Assembly (NCBI GenBank): GCA_022885665.1
Contig: JAGQDJ010000128.1
Location: 62,001-126,000, forward strand
Origin: Triops longicaudatus
Taxonomy: Eukaryota; Arthropoda; Branchiopoda; Notostraca; Triopsidae
Reading direction: 5' to 3'
Length of the DNA stretch: 64,000 bases
Part shown: positions 48,986 through 60,157 of the stretch, one piece after another
Layout of the letters: the number at the start of each line of letters is the position of its first letter
Position numbering within the stretch: the first letter of the stretch is position 1
The notes under the pieces: model-generated
Told to the model about the DNA's origin: nothing
Seen by the model: the letters and a program-made list of their open reading frames with translations, nothing else
The model's database searches: none
Program-made: the position numbers and the translations under genes

Positions 48986-50054
48986 CGGCTGTAATTTCCT
49001 ACATTATCTGGTTCTTAGGCATCGCATGGCATGTAATTACAGTTACTAGACACAATTACAGTCAGTTACTATAATTACAGTTGGCTAAATGTCGCTGTAA
49101 AGAGGAAAGCAAACGCTGTGCGTGACGTTCACACACTTATAACACTTCAACCTAGATTGTGGATTCGTTACTAAAGATTTCGAATCTTTACTTTAAAAAC
49201 AACTTACCACAAGCTTTCCTTACTTTATCTTAAACTTAACTCGTTGTTTGTTCACTTGCTGGGACTTAATTTTTTTAAGCGTTCTTTTTTGTACCGCACT
49301 GCCCTAACGCTTTATGTCAACAATGAACAACGTCTGCCGGCTTGCTCGGTTCAGAAACGTTCGAGAACAGCAGCTGCACTACAACCCGCGTCATTGGCAC
49401 TACACCTCGATTCGCGAGCACCGAAGACGCTACGGCCTTCCTGATTACAACGTTCGATTGGCAAACCTTTATAAACGCCGTGCAAATAAGCTTCATGTCA
49501 GTGCTTCGCGGTTTGCGACGCGGTTAAGAGCGGTAACGCGTAGACAACGCTGACATTGAATATTCCGCCGAAAATAAACCCTTCCTCTCAGAGCATGATA
49601 GCAATGATATTAAGAGGATGTGTTCTGATTTGTTCGATTCATGCACGTGACTTTCTTTAGAAATGTTCTACGTAACACATTAACCAAGATTTTCATAATA
49701 TTTTAATTTGAAATTAAGGAATGTTTTTAATACAGTAAGATTTCAAGCAACGTTTGTGAACACGACAGTATGACGAAATGTTCTCAATACCCGAAAGAGA
49801 CATTTCTATACATCATATAGTTTCATATTGCTTAAAAATGCTGTCATCAATAGATTAAGTAATTAATATTTTGATTTGTATGAATATCATTAAATATCAA
49901 TTAAGGGGTTAATAAATGTTTTTACAAATTAGAAATAATGAACATTTCTAAAGAGTTTGGCTTCATCGTCCGAGTAATCTTTCGTTAGGTTATGCTCCGT
50001 TTTCTTAAGTTGTGTTGTTCATTGTTTGAGAATCTTGAGTTCCTTAAAATATAT

Positions 50055-50217
50055 GGTAGAGTTTCGTTACAACGAACCCTCTCTATTCCAGAAAATATTT
50101 CGTTATACACAAAATTTGATATAATTGACCCATTTTCTTTAAATTTAAGCACCTTGGGACCTGAAAAACCGGCAAGTTGTTGCAGATGGATTCGTTAGAA
50201 CGAGACCTTACTGTATT
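50055..50217. mobile_element. pogo/Tigger-like MITE remnant (~160 bp)
   Basis: The left end GGTAGAGTTTCGTTACAACG and the right end CGTTAGAACGAGACCTTACTG form an imperfect terminal inverted repeat. TTGGGACC lies inside. This layout (CAGTAAGGTCTCGTT.. ends, GGGACC core) matches miniature pogo/Tigger-type elements. Confidence 0.5.
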
Positions 50218-51029
50218 ACGGCTTTAAACAACACTTGTAGAATTTTATATTTTAATTTGAACGTTTTGGCGTGATGTTGAATGAAAGCTCGGTGAATACA
50301 TTGCGACTGACATTTTTCGTGTTTCCTTCCTTTTTTCTTCCCCTCTTGGCTTTTTGTCCTTCCTTTTCCATTCTAGTTATCTCCAAAGGTGGCAAAAAGG
50401 GGGTAAATTTGTCCAAGCCAAGGAAAAGCTGGAGGTTTTCCATACAAGCTATAAATAGTGACGCCGGCATACACGTTTTCGGAAGTCGACGTCTTAAGGC
50501 GTTGACATCGTATACAAGTTTATGCAAACTTAAAATCGCCCTTCTCTAGCGGTGACGTCACGGCTCTTTTTTTAGTGTTCCCTTCAGAGATAATCTGTGC
50601 CTCATTATGCAGCATCACAATCTTAACTATGTAATCGCTGATTCTGTTATTCTTCCACATTCTAGACCTTTCTAGGTCATTAAGAAAAACAACTGTCTGT
50701 AAAGAAAACAAAACCTATTTAAAAACTCGAAAGGAATTTTTAAAGTTACTGAAAGGGATAATTTGTAGAAATTGTTCGGAAACAGAAACTTTTGGCAAGA
50801 ATACCACCTTGGCCTTAAGGAAATAATCGATTGTTGTGGATTGGTTGGCTTGAGGGTCTATTATTATGAGACGTTGGTAGTGAAAAACCGCACCAATTTT
50901 CCCAGGAAATGAACGTAAACTACTCACCCATGGCAGTGGTATGTGTGTGTGAATAATAATCCTTGTGTTTTCAGCTTTGTTGAACGCGTATATAAAGGTA
51001 CAGTACGAGGGAACTTGCACACTTATGAG

Positions 51030-51546
51030 GATGAAAGGATTTGGGCTTGAGAGTCAAGTTTCACTGGAGGTAAAAGCTTCACAACATCTTTTAGATGACA
51101 GCCGACGCCCAAAGACTTGCTACAGCCAGCTCGGAATAGAAGAAACCGAACTGCGGAGACCGAAAGGGCAGAAGCTGGCATGGAAAACCCGCAAAACCGT
51201 GCCGCACCCGACCTCTAGTATCCCAACCTGTAAGCCTGTATGACTGGAAAGGGCGGGTACGGGTTGCACGGCGGGTTACCGAGATTACCTTGGTTAATTA
51301 ATGATTTTTTTTGTGAGCAGCATCTTTTTCTTTTGGGAAGTAGAGTGCAAGAAAAGAGATGAACAGGAAGAAGGAAGAGCTTCTGCGGTTTTTCACTTTT
51401 TATGGATGATTAAGAAAGCTGCGGTTAAGGGGGAGAAAGGCTGAGGTTAACCGCAATGCCTAGGAGGCGAGAATAGCGCACTGCGCTGCGGAAATTCAAG
51501 CTCCGTTTCGCTTGGCGTGGAAATAAATATTATTATTATTATTACA
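51030..51546 (+). mobile_element. Non-LTR retrotransposon 3' end
   Basis: A GC-richer segment unlike its surroundings ends GCTTGGCGTGGAAATAAATA followed by a TTA microsatellite tail at 51527-51545. A microsatellite directly after an AATAAA-like word is the usual 3' end of RTE/I/Jockey-type LINEs. No reverse-transcriptase motif remains, so it is a 5'-truncated dead copy. Confidence 0.45.
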
Positions 51547-52327
51547 TTTTTTTAATTTTTTGCTCTCCTACAAGAACGATGTTAGAAGAATACTATAATT
51601 AGAAGATAAAGCATAAACGTATTACAAAATATGGAAATAACGGAAAGTCGAGGTATGAACAAAGTAAAAAGTCAAATGTATTTGGACGCCTCAGGTGATG
51701 AAGGGAATAGACAGTGACGTCACGGCCGTGTTATGTCTGTCATAACAAGTTTACAGTGACGTAATCAACGTGAAAATCTGTGATAAAGAGAAAGTTATGG
51801 CTTATGACTATACTATGGGATAAGCTTGTGATATGTCTGGTATTTCTAACTCAAACAACGATTTTAAAAAACGCTTGGTTTTCCATAAATTTACACAAAT
51901 TCCAACCCATATGAGTAAGTCTAATTATATAAGATAATACCAGTCTTTTGAGTTCAAGACGCAAAAAGTATTAGCTCCAAATCAACGGAATTCATTGTGT
52001 AATTTTAAATAGCGACACAATCGCCATCTGTTGGCATTGTTAAGAACTAAACACAATCGTAGTTATGGTTACCGTAGAAATTACAGAAAATCTCAAACTA
52101 GAGCAAAATGTACTCGCTAGTGAAGCAAATTCCTTTGCCAAAATCCCCATCAATGGGTTTTAATAATCTTACTTCATTAACAACCGAAGATAAGTACGAA
52201 AAATCATTTAAAATAATAAAAAGTTAGAAATAAAAATTTATTTCGAAGAAATTCAAAGTTGGTTTTGTACTGCTTTAGGATAGCGGTCATTTGCTACAGT
52301 CACCGCAGTTGGTTAATTTTCTTAACA

Positions 52328-53967
52328 ATGGATCAAAGTGGTGAAGTTTACTCGGAGGAGGCATTGGATTTACACACAGATTCTTCTGTCACTCTCGAAG
52401 TAATATTATACGAACAATTCACTAAAAAAATGTTGTACAGTCACGAATGTTTTTCTTAGCCTCGATTGTTCGTTATGGAAGACCGACAAATTTGCGCAGT
52501 CGCAGGATTGCATTCCATCGTTTTGGCGCAGAAATTCGACAGCTGGATGATTACTTCCAAGATCAATCTAACTCCCGAAACCTCTACGACTTGCGTTACA
52601 AATTTTGGCGCGAAAATAGCTTTTGGTTAGATTAAAAGTTTTACCTTTACTGAAAAAAATCTGCCTATTTTTTCAATTTTTTAAACTTGTGTTATTTTTT
52701 TTTCTTCTGTAATGAAAATATAAATTTTATGTTTCGAGCAATAAAACATTATGCACTAATTTAAAATAAACTAAAAGAAAAATTAATTATTAAACAAGCA
52801 ATTAAATAGGTTGCTCAACGGGAGAAATTTTGATTGTGAATTGGAAGCAGGCGAATCGGATCGAATGCGAGATCAAAACTCACGAATCACCCATCGTTAG
52901 TATAACAGCGTCGGAATCTTTTCTCGTCTGCGCCGAAGAAACGAGTTTTGTATCGCTTCGATGTATAAGGAACGACAAGCACTCGGAAGTTTACCACAAG
53001 TTTGATATCCGGTAACATCTCTTACTTTTTTTTAGATTCAATAAATTTTTACTTGAATTATTTTTTTATTTTAGTTTTTGTTTTTAATAATTTAATTTGT
53101 ATTCCTAGTGTTCCTTTTTTCGTTTTCACTTTGTTTTTTATTTAACTAATTTTCTTTTTATTTATGTATTTTCTGGTGTAAAACAAGGGACCTGGCGCTT
53201 ATTATGGCCATACACGACGACAAATTATTCGCGCTCTCGGGCGCTGGCAAGTTATACATTCACGATTTACTGGAGCGTGAATTCTTGGCTGAAATGAGAG
53301 TACACGTACGCAATCCTGTCGCCATGCAAATTTCAAACCACGGCAAACTGCTTTCAGCCAGTGAAGATTGTTTGCTATATGTTTGGAGTCAAACCAAGAC
53401 ACATGAGGTAACTTTTTTTTACAGTAATATTTCGTGCTACAAATAATTGTAAGTTCCATATTACAGTGTATAGATTGATTCCACGCGGATATGCATCGTA
53501 GCTTGTTTGAAACAATATATACAAAATGTGCTTAACTAAGCTATTCGTGAAAGAAGTTATTTAATTTATTTGAAGAAACTCATGTTTCGTTGTTTAGATA
53601 TTGTTGCAATTGATAGTATCGATTAATCGCAACAGGTCTCGTAGATTTAGCTAAATATATATCTGTTGCATCATAGATGACGTGAGAATCCGTAATATGC
53701 TTATGGTCAGTTTCCTATATGGTGCTAACGACGCTTAAACACAAGAAAAACGCTTTGATGTTAATTGATTTCTTGCAATAAACGAACAACAAATAAAGCT
53801 AATTTAAGATTAATTGATCAATTTAGGTCCTGAAACTCGACGAATGTCTACAAATGAAGGAAACACCTGTAGTGGGCGTGGCTTGGATCCACACGGACGG
53901 AAATTCTTTCCTTGTAGCACCTTATGACCGATCTCATTTACTGTTGTATTCTCTGTGCGATTCCTAA
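52328..53967 (+). CDS. WDR54: WDR54-like WD40-repeat protein
   Basis: Exons are 52328-52399, 52460-52625, 52810-53011, 53188-53407 and 53827-53967, all in matching phase, giving 266 aa. Start ATG 52328 follows CTTAACA. The encoded propeller blades include AFGCSTGEILIVNW, KLFALSGAGKLYIHDL and GKLLSASEDCLLYVWS, and the protein ends with GNSFLVAPYDRSHLLLYS. The last two strings match the C-terminal region of vertebrate WDR54 (GKLLSAGED..W and GNSFAVTGYD), which is the basis for the name. It is shorter than the roughly 330-residue vertebrate protein, mainly at the N-terminus, so an upstream exon may be missing or the gene may be compact. WDR54 is thought to be a scaffold; its biochemical role is not settled. 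The first intron is only 60 nt. The gene ends 97 bp before the next plus-strand ATG. Confidence 0.75.
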
Positions 53968-54063
53968 TCTGTAAAATGTTATCTTATCACATTGTGGCAT
54001 GCGTTCCACCCGTGATTATCAAGAATGAACCCAGTTGTATCCGTGGAACACCATTAAATAGAC

Positions 54064-57031
54064 ATGAAGTTACGGAGTTCACCCGTTTTATTTTGCGCTG
54101 CATTTGTTTCCGCTTTAATAGTTTATGTCGTGTACTTCATACGTGGTAAAAATGCTGTTCAAATAAGCGAAACAATAAATATTGCCTTACTACAACCAAT
54201 TTATAACCGCCTAACAAGTAAATCTATGTGTTTTTAGTACTGTATAGAGATTTGGAGATTTTATTTTTAGTTGTTAACGGCAAATGCTTATTCTAGGTTC
54301 AGAATCTCAAAAACGAACGTTCAACGAAGAAAACTGCAATCTAGGTACGCTTATGTTGTTTCAATCAGAAAAATATAGAATATCGTATGAAATCTCCAAT
54401 TTCAGATTACGTTAATATGCAAAAAGTGGCGCCGGATGACGAATGCTTGCTACATATTATACGAACGCAATTTCTGTATCCACCAACGCTAAAACCTTTA
54501 CATCTGAATCATCCGGAGAAGACTTATCATTCTCAAGGCAAGGAAGATGAAATTATTGCTGCGATTTACGGCAATAAGGTAAATAACTTCAATCACCGTT
54601 GAAAACCGTTACACTATGAAAATGTGTTTTTGTTGTTGTTGGTCTGTTTTAAGTCGCAACTGTACCATCTAACGGGCACATTATCGACTATTTCTGACTA
54701 TTTAACATTTCTGATTATTGGTAAAAGGTTACATCCTTTTACTCTATATAATATTAGAACTATTCTACATAATCTTATAAGATACCATATCCTCGTTTCT
54801 TCCCTTGCTGCGTCCTCTCTGTTCTGCCTACAACCGCCAGTTGACAGAATTCTTCGGTACTTTCTCTTCTTTGGCCCGTCCTAACACTAGGTTATCACAA
54901 ACTTATGCATAAATTATGGTTACCAGACGTGCTTAAATGATAAGGACAGTACTTAAATTTGGTACGCCCGTCCTTAAGGGTGTTTGTCCTTATTAAGGAC
55001 AAAATATGTACTTAAAATGGGAGTTGCTGCTAAATTTGTAGACATTTCGCTATGAATAAAAGGACTAAAACATCAATAATACAAGCCGGCCGCATGCAGT
55101 TTCAAGTTCTGTTTAAAAATGGCTAGCCGTTGGGCATAGAGGGCCGTAGACAACGGCTATAGCCGTCAAAGTGAAACACACGCGTGTGAGAGCAAGTTCC
55201 AGGTTGTACTGTATGTGCAGTGGCGCGCGAAGGGGGGAGCCGGGTCTGCCTACATAGATGTAACAACCTCCCGTGTGTGTGTGCGCTTGGTGGATGTGTG
55301 AGTTCGTGAGCGAGGGAGTGTATGAGCTCCGTTGTGCAAGAGCGGGAGAGTTAATTCTGATTGGTTTTACTGGACTTCTTATGGTTTCATTTATTTGACT
55401 AATAAGTAAATTTGGGAAAGTGTTTCTGAAATAGGGGATTTGCACGAAAACCATATAGCACTTGATTCTTGCGACAATTTCCTAAGTAGTCCTTAAATTT
55501 TATCCGCGTGAGATGGTAACCCTAGCATATATGTCGTGCTTACATCCCACCTAAAATTCACCTTTATTAGTTTTATTATTGTATATATTTTTTAATTTGA
55601 TTTACTTTTAAAAAAGGTTAGTGCTATTCTAAAACAAATTTTCTAGTGTTCTTATTCTTAGTAAGGAAAAGATAAAAAAAAAATTACACCACTTCTACCA
55701 GTTTAGTAGTTAGTTTCTAGTTATAATATTTTCTGATCCTTTTCCCAGCTTTGCTGCTAAATCTGCCTTTTAATTGCCCTTAAAACCCTCGTGTCCTGGT
55801 ACCCATTGTGTAGCTATGTCTGTCCCTTGAGTTTTTAAAGCCATAATTCACATTTTAATTTCCTGAATGACTCGGCTGTATTTCTACTTACCATAATTTT
55901 TTTATTGCCAAAACTGCCGCCTTTGAATCTGAAAAAAAATACATATAGTTCGGCTGCCTTTACTGATGAAAGTTTTGGTAGTGCGAGAGCCACCATCTTG
56001 TCTTCGTACTCCACATATAAACCTGCTCCTACGTTTCCGTCGTGGTCTTTTGAACCATCTGTAAAGATTCTTTTCCTATCTTTGTAACGCTTATAAAAAA
56101 AAAGATCTAAAATTGTTATGTGTCGTTCGGCCTTGTAAAAAGCATTTTAGGTTCTACCGAGATTTGAACTCGGATCGCTGGATTCAAAGTCCAGAGTGCT
56201 AACCATTACACCATAGAACCGTATACATGACTCGTTGTTGGTCTATGTTAAGTCGCAACTGTGCCATCTAACGGTCATCTAACGGTTATCGACTATATCA
56301 ATGAACGCTTGGTTACGCTGTAGACAGGTGGCGTGTTTGTTGAAGCGGGGATTTTCGAAGGCGAAATTTATTCCAACACGCTTTACTTCGAACGTTTCTT
56401 AAATTGGCGCGGGGTTTTAATTGAACCCAGTCCTAAACAATTAGCAACTTTATTTACCAAAAATCGCAACGCGTGGATTGTGGCGGCTGGCATTAGTCCC
56501 AACAATTATCCCACAAAAGTATGCACTTCTGCAATTTCGAAAAGCTTAACAAACATATTTCTGAATCTAGTTGCTGTTTCATGACAACAACGAGTACGCA
56601 AAAATTGTGGAAAAGGATGAGAAATTGCGAAATGAAAACACGCCCGTTCGAGAATTACAGTTTTTCCCGTTTTATTCTATTTTATTGGCGTTGCGCATGG
56701 AGGACACACCCATTGACTTTTTCAGCTTAGACGTGGAAGGAGCTGAATTAGATATTCTTCGTACTATTCCGTGGGATAAAGTCAATATCAAAGTAAGATT
56801 AAAAGAAATTTTCTTGTTCAATAAAGTCTGAAATAATATTTGCTGGAATTATTGGGGCCTAATAGTCGAAATTTAATTTAATTTATATTTTTTTAGACCT
56901 TAACAGTTGAATTTAAGCACGATAGGGAATCGCCTACAACAATGAGAACTTACATGGAACAACAAAACTATCGTACAGCGTTGGTTATTGAAGATCCTGT
57001 CAAAGATTTTGTATTCGTTAAGAAAGATTAA
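54064..57031 (+). CDS. Membrane-anchored FkbM-family (Star-like) methyltransferase
   Basis: Exons are 54064-54145, 54297-54344, 54406-54578, 56324-56518, 56571-56792 and 56897-57031, in matching phase, giving 284 aa. ATG 54064 opens a short basic tail and one hydrophobic segment (about residues 7-26, VLFCAAFVSALIVYVVYFI). That predicts a type II signal anchor with the rest luminal or extracellular. The catalytic region has KTYHSQGKEDEIIAA, GGVFVEAGIFEGEIYSNTLY, WRGVLIEPSPK, and IDFFSLDVEGAELDILR followed by a TVEF strand. The (F/V)VE-G..dGe, LIEP and S-LDVEGAE motifs are the FkbM SAM-methyltransferase signature, and NTLYFERFL is typical of the arthropod Star-like subgroup. The substrate is unknown; Drosophila Star acts in EGF-ligand trafficking. 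Intron 3 is 1.7 kb and carries a tRNA gene and a repeat element; the other introns are 52-151 nt. Confidence 0.85.
54634..54698. repeat. Direct repeat, left copy, inside the FkbM intron
   Basis: TTGTTGGTCTGTTTTAAGTCG, continuing CAACTGTACCATCTAACGGG and TTATCGACTATTTC, is repeated with few changes at 56233-56298. The two copies bracket about 1.5 kb of intron containing the inverted-repeat element and tRNA-Gln. Confidence 0.8.
54915..55524. mobile_element. ~610-bp terminal-inverted-repeat element (non-autonomous)
   Basis: The left end TATGGTTACCAGACGTGCTT pairs with the right end ACGCGGATAAAATTTAAGGA read in reverse complement, i.e. AGGGTTACCATCTCACGC. Both ends then contain TAAGGAC words. 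GCATA occurs just outside both ends (54907-54911 and 55525-55529) and may be a target-site duplication, although three extra bases separate the left copy from the repeat. No transposase frame is visible. Confidence 0.5.
56150..56220 (-). tRNA. trnQ-TTG: tRNA-Gln (anticodon TTG)
   Basis: Read on the minus strand, the 71-nt sequence has a 7-bp acceptor stem (GGTTCTA with TAGAACC). It has an A box (TGGTGTAATGGTTAGCAC), an anticodon stem CTGGA/TCCAG around loop CTTTGAA (anticodon TTG) and a T arm CCGAG-TTCAAAT-CTCGG with B box GTTCAAATC. CCA is not encoded, as usual in eukaryotes. A TTTTT Pol III terminator follows on the minus strand about 10 nt downstream. It lies antisense within intron 3 of the FkbM gene. 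All stems are intact, so it looks functional. Confidence 0.95.
56233..56298. repeat. Direct repeat, right copy, inside the FkbM intron
   Basis: TTGTTGGTCTATGTTAAGTCG with CAACTGTGCCATCTAACGG matches 54634-54698. It has an extra internal TCATCTAACGG duplication. It sits 13 bp from the 5' end of the tRNA-Gln and 26 bp before the exon at 56324. Confidence 0.8.
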
Positions 57032-57386
57032 TAAAACCTGAAAATGCAAAACATTTAACTAACCTCAAATGTTTCCTGCTAGAATGTTGATCTGCAAATG
57101 CAATTATTTTACATTTTTCGACAAATTTGACTCTTTGACATTTCGATTTCAAACTTAAATTTTCACATACGAACACGAGCACATGTATTTGAAAATACGA
57201 CCAAATTTAGAAATGTCAGTTCTAGTTAAATTAAAGTGTTCGACACAATAACAATGAGCCCTTACGGCGACAGCCAGTGTACTAGTGATTGAAGTTATAA
57301 ATTTAGTATTTTTTACACAACTGCAAGCAATAATCACATCTACTATCTTAATAAATAATGAGATATTTCATTCGTGAAGCACGGTA

Positions 57387-58889
57387 TTAGGCTACAGTTG
57401 TTAACGCTATTTGCGAAAAAATGGTAAAACCGGAACGTTGAGTTGGTACACGCATGCCAGTGTTTACAATTTGAGTACCGTTGACTCGAAACGTGCCAAA
57501 CATACCAACTCCTCCCCCAGGGCAGTAGGTGGCGTTAGTGACGTCAAGGAGCCAGAAGGAGCCACAGCCGTAACGGTCGTCGGTGACGTTGACAAATGGT
57601 GTTGGTTTCATGGGCAGACCTTTCAAGTCGAAGATATCGGCGGTTGAAATATAACGACTGGTGTAAGTTAAGTTGGAGAGTGTTCCGTCAGGGGTAATCG
57701 ATGCATTGGCGTATATGCTTATGTCTGTTCGAGTGACGGTATTTGTGACATTGTTGGTAGAGAATTTAAGTCTCAAATATGGGTAAACTTTGAGTTGAAT
57801 TAGTCGGTGCATATCATTGAAAGACAGAAGATAATTTATTTTTTCGCTCCTGTTGGTCAAGCTTACGATTCTTTCGCTTAAAACCAGAGTATCCATCTCA
57901 CATAAGGCGTGAATAGGCTCGGAATCCGGTCCGTCACCGTCTGGCCACAAGGAAACTTGAGCTGCAAAGCAATTAACGTATTAAGAAATTGTGTACAGAT
58001 TCGCGGTCATTCACGTAATAACACTAAACAAACATAGACTAATTTAGGATCATATTAATGTAAAATCCCAAGGAAAAAATTGGTTTAAATAAAATCGTAA
58101 CTCTGAAACATCTATCTTGGGAAAAATAAAGACAAACGTATACTTATCTGCCGGCACTATCGAAATATTTTTATTTAAGAGTACCGAATCATTGAAATAG
58201 GATTTAAAATGTTTAGTATTGGAATAATGGAGTTTTCTCTTACGGTAAATTAAATCTTCTCGGGCCACGAAATCCACACAAGTCTTGATGCAGCTGTGAC
58301 AGTTGGGCATGGTTCCCAAACATCCCGGTCTCACATCTGCACAAAGTGTTGCGTTTGTTGTGGTAGTTGCTACAGCTTCGCTAGTGCTCGGCTGACTGGA
58401 TGTACTGGCCTCAGAAGTTGGCTCAATACTTACTACAGTGGTTACTGATTTCGGGTCAGTACTTAACTTTTCCCACACAGAGCATCCGGGTTGAGCAATT
58501 TGCTGTAGTACAGTCTTATTTCTGTGGAAGTTGTCGGAGAGCAACTCGCAAATGTAGAAATTCTCATTTTCATAGAAATTAAATGCGCAGCAAGTGTCTC
58601 GATTGACACAAGAGTGGCTGCAATCTATCCTTGCCGATATCAGAGAAGACCCTGCAAAAACAGGTTGAAACGAGCTTTAAATCTCACTGTCAGTTTTACC
58701 TTTTCGTATTAAACGTTGCTCGAACAAATTCCCCGGAACGACCAATCGAGTGTTAGTACAACTGGTACAGAGGGCGAAGCTTGTCCATGACGCGTCGCCG
58801 TTGCACTCTTGGAGCAATGCCCAGTTTACTGAGACATAAATTAGTACAAGAAGTGAAATAAACTTATTTAGTGACTGTATGTCTGCCAT
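57387..58889 (-). CDS. Secreted Cys-rich PAN/apple-like protein, copy A
   Basis: Exons in coding order are 58889-58700, 58651-58244 and 57961-57387, in phase, giving 390 aa. The N-terminus is a signal peptide (about residues 1-28, ISLLVLIYVSVNWALL) followed by FALCTSCTNTRLVVPGNLFE. The second exon encodes a segment with spaced cysteines, FNFYENENFYICELL and GCSVWEKL, resembling a PAN/apple fold. A short Ser/Thr-rich linker and a second Cys cluster (CADVRPGCLGTMPNCHSCIK) follow. The last exon encodes a third domain starting SLWPDGDGPDS, with YGCGSFWLLDVTNATYCPGG near the end and several N-x-T/S glycosylation sites. I do not recognise this last domain. Function is unknown; an extracellular binding role is inferred only. 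It is a tandem paralogue of 61254-62867 with the same exon phases. Confidence 0.75.
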
Positions 58890-59803
58890 CTAATTAAAGT
58901 TACTCTACGAACTGTTTTGAAGTTAATCCACTTCTTTAAGATCCGTGGAACATACTACTACTCTAGTGCAAACTTCTGGGTCTTAGTAAAGTAAATAGCT
59001 TCTGCGCAGTTTTTTTTTTCATGTAAGTTAGGAAAATGTATAATGCATTATTTGAAAACAATACATAAATTCTTTAAAGCTAAAAGGGTGATTATGAAAT
59101 TTTTACTAAAAGAAGGGACCATTGTTTGGTACCATTAAATAATTTCAGGCGTTTCGATATTAGCGTGTTGTTATCGTTGACGGTACGGAGAACGTGTAGT
59201 GGCACCATTAATCCTTTATTGGAATCACCGAACCTTTTAGGATCGTAAACGTTAATAATGCTCTAATTACTTTCCGTCCATTACATCAATCAATATCTTA
59301 GAATTACAATGTAAATTGTCCACTATCTTTGTATGATCGTGTTTGTTCTAGGAGATTGTATATCACAAATAGCACAAATACACGGAGAATTAACTTAAAT
59401 AGAGGATAAGGTCCGAACTCCGACAATCGCAATCTTAGCTCATTTACAGATTGATAGTTTGTCTCGGCTACTGAACATTGCTCTACTAACTGAATTGACT
59501 ATTTCTGGAAAGTAGGTAATCATTAGCTCTGTGGTTGTTGAGTAATTTATCTGAAAATTTTTTATACCTGTCAGACTTGTCAATAGCTACATATAATTAG
59601 GTATTTTATAATTAGGTATTTAATTTTAATTAGGTTAATTAGGCATTTTATAATTTGGTAAAATTCAAAAGAATGAACAGAAGTGGACGATTTTTGACAA
59701 CCACAACGTGTTCTTTTGCACGCAAGTAGAGCCACCGCAACGTCTGGCTTTAAGTAGTGCAAATTTAAATGTGGGTAATTGTGACTATTTTCTTAAAAAC
59801 CCA
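58890..59803. other. Spacer between tandem paralogues
   Basis: No exon or paralogue fragment was seen between the start of copy A and the truncated copy. An ATAATTAGGTATTT word repeats three times at about 59590-59655. Confidence 0.5.
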
Positions 59804-60157
59804 CTACAAAATAAGAACCATTTGCACAGAATAGGTAAAAGCGTTTGGTTTCGTTGGTATGTGTATCCCAGTGTTTTGAACTCCAGACATGTTCGCTCTC
59901 ATGTAACCAAACATTCCAGCTTTGCCTCCAGGGCAGTAGGTGGCGTTTGCAGCGTCTAGCAGCCAAAAAGAGCCACAGCTGTTACGGACGTCGGTAACGT
60001 TGACAAACGGCGTTGGATTCATGGGTTGGCCTTGTAAGCCGAAAAAGTCGGGGGTTGTAGCACCAGATATTGGTTCATAAGTTAAATTGGACAGCGTTCC
60101 ATTAGGGCTAATAACTACGTTGGCGTAATCACTTCTGTCACTCTGGGACAGACTCAC
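59804..60157 (-). pseudogene. Truncated third copy of the PAN/apple-like family
   Basis: An open frame encodes only the second half of the last exon of this family. ISPNGTLSNLTY, NPTPFVNVTD, CGSFWLLDAANATYCPGG and NTGIHIPTK align with copies A and B. The start of the exon and both upstream exons are absent in the next kilobase. The frame is still open to its stop but more diverged than A and B are from each other. It is probably a 5'-truncated relic. A functional orphan exon is possible but unsupported. Confidence 0.7.

Larger units (their letters stand above)
47546..52327. other. Intergenic region with transposon fragments
   Basis: This is the 5' flank of the ABLIM gene, followed by repeat debris: a pogo/Tigger-like MITE at 50055-50217, a related repeat at 48879-48985, and a LINE 3' end at about 51030-51546. 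Two TGACGTCA palindromes occur at 50553 and 51715, with a third at 47107 inside ABLIM intron 1. An open frame of 158 codons (48130-48606) has no ATG start and no known motif. Confidence 0.5.
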
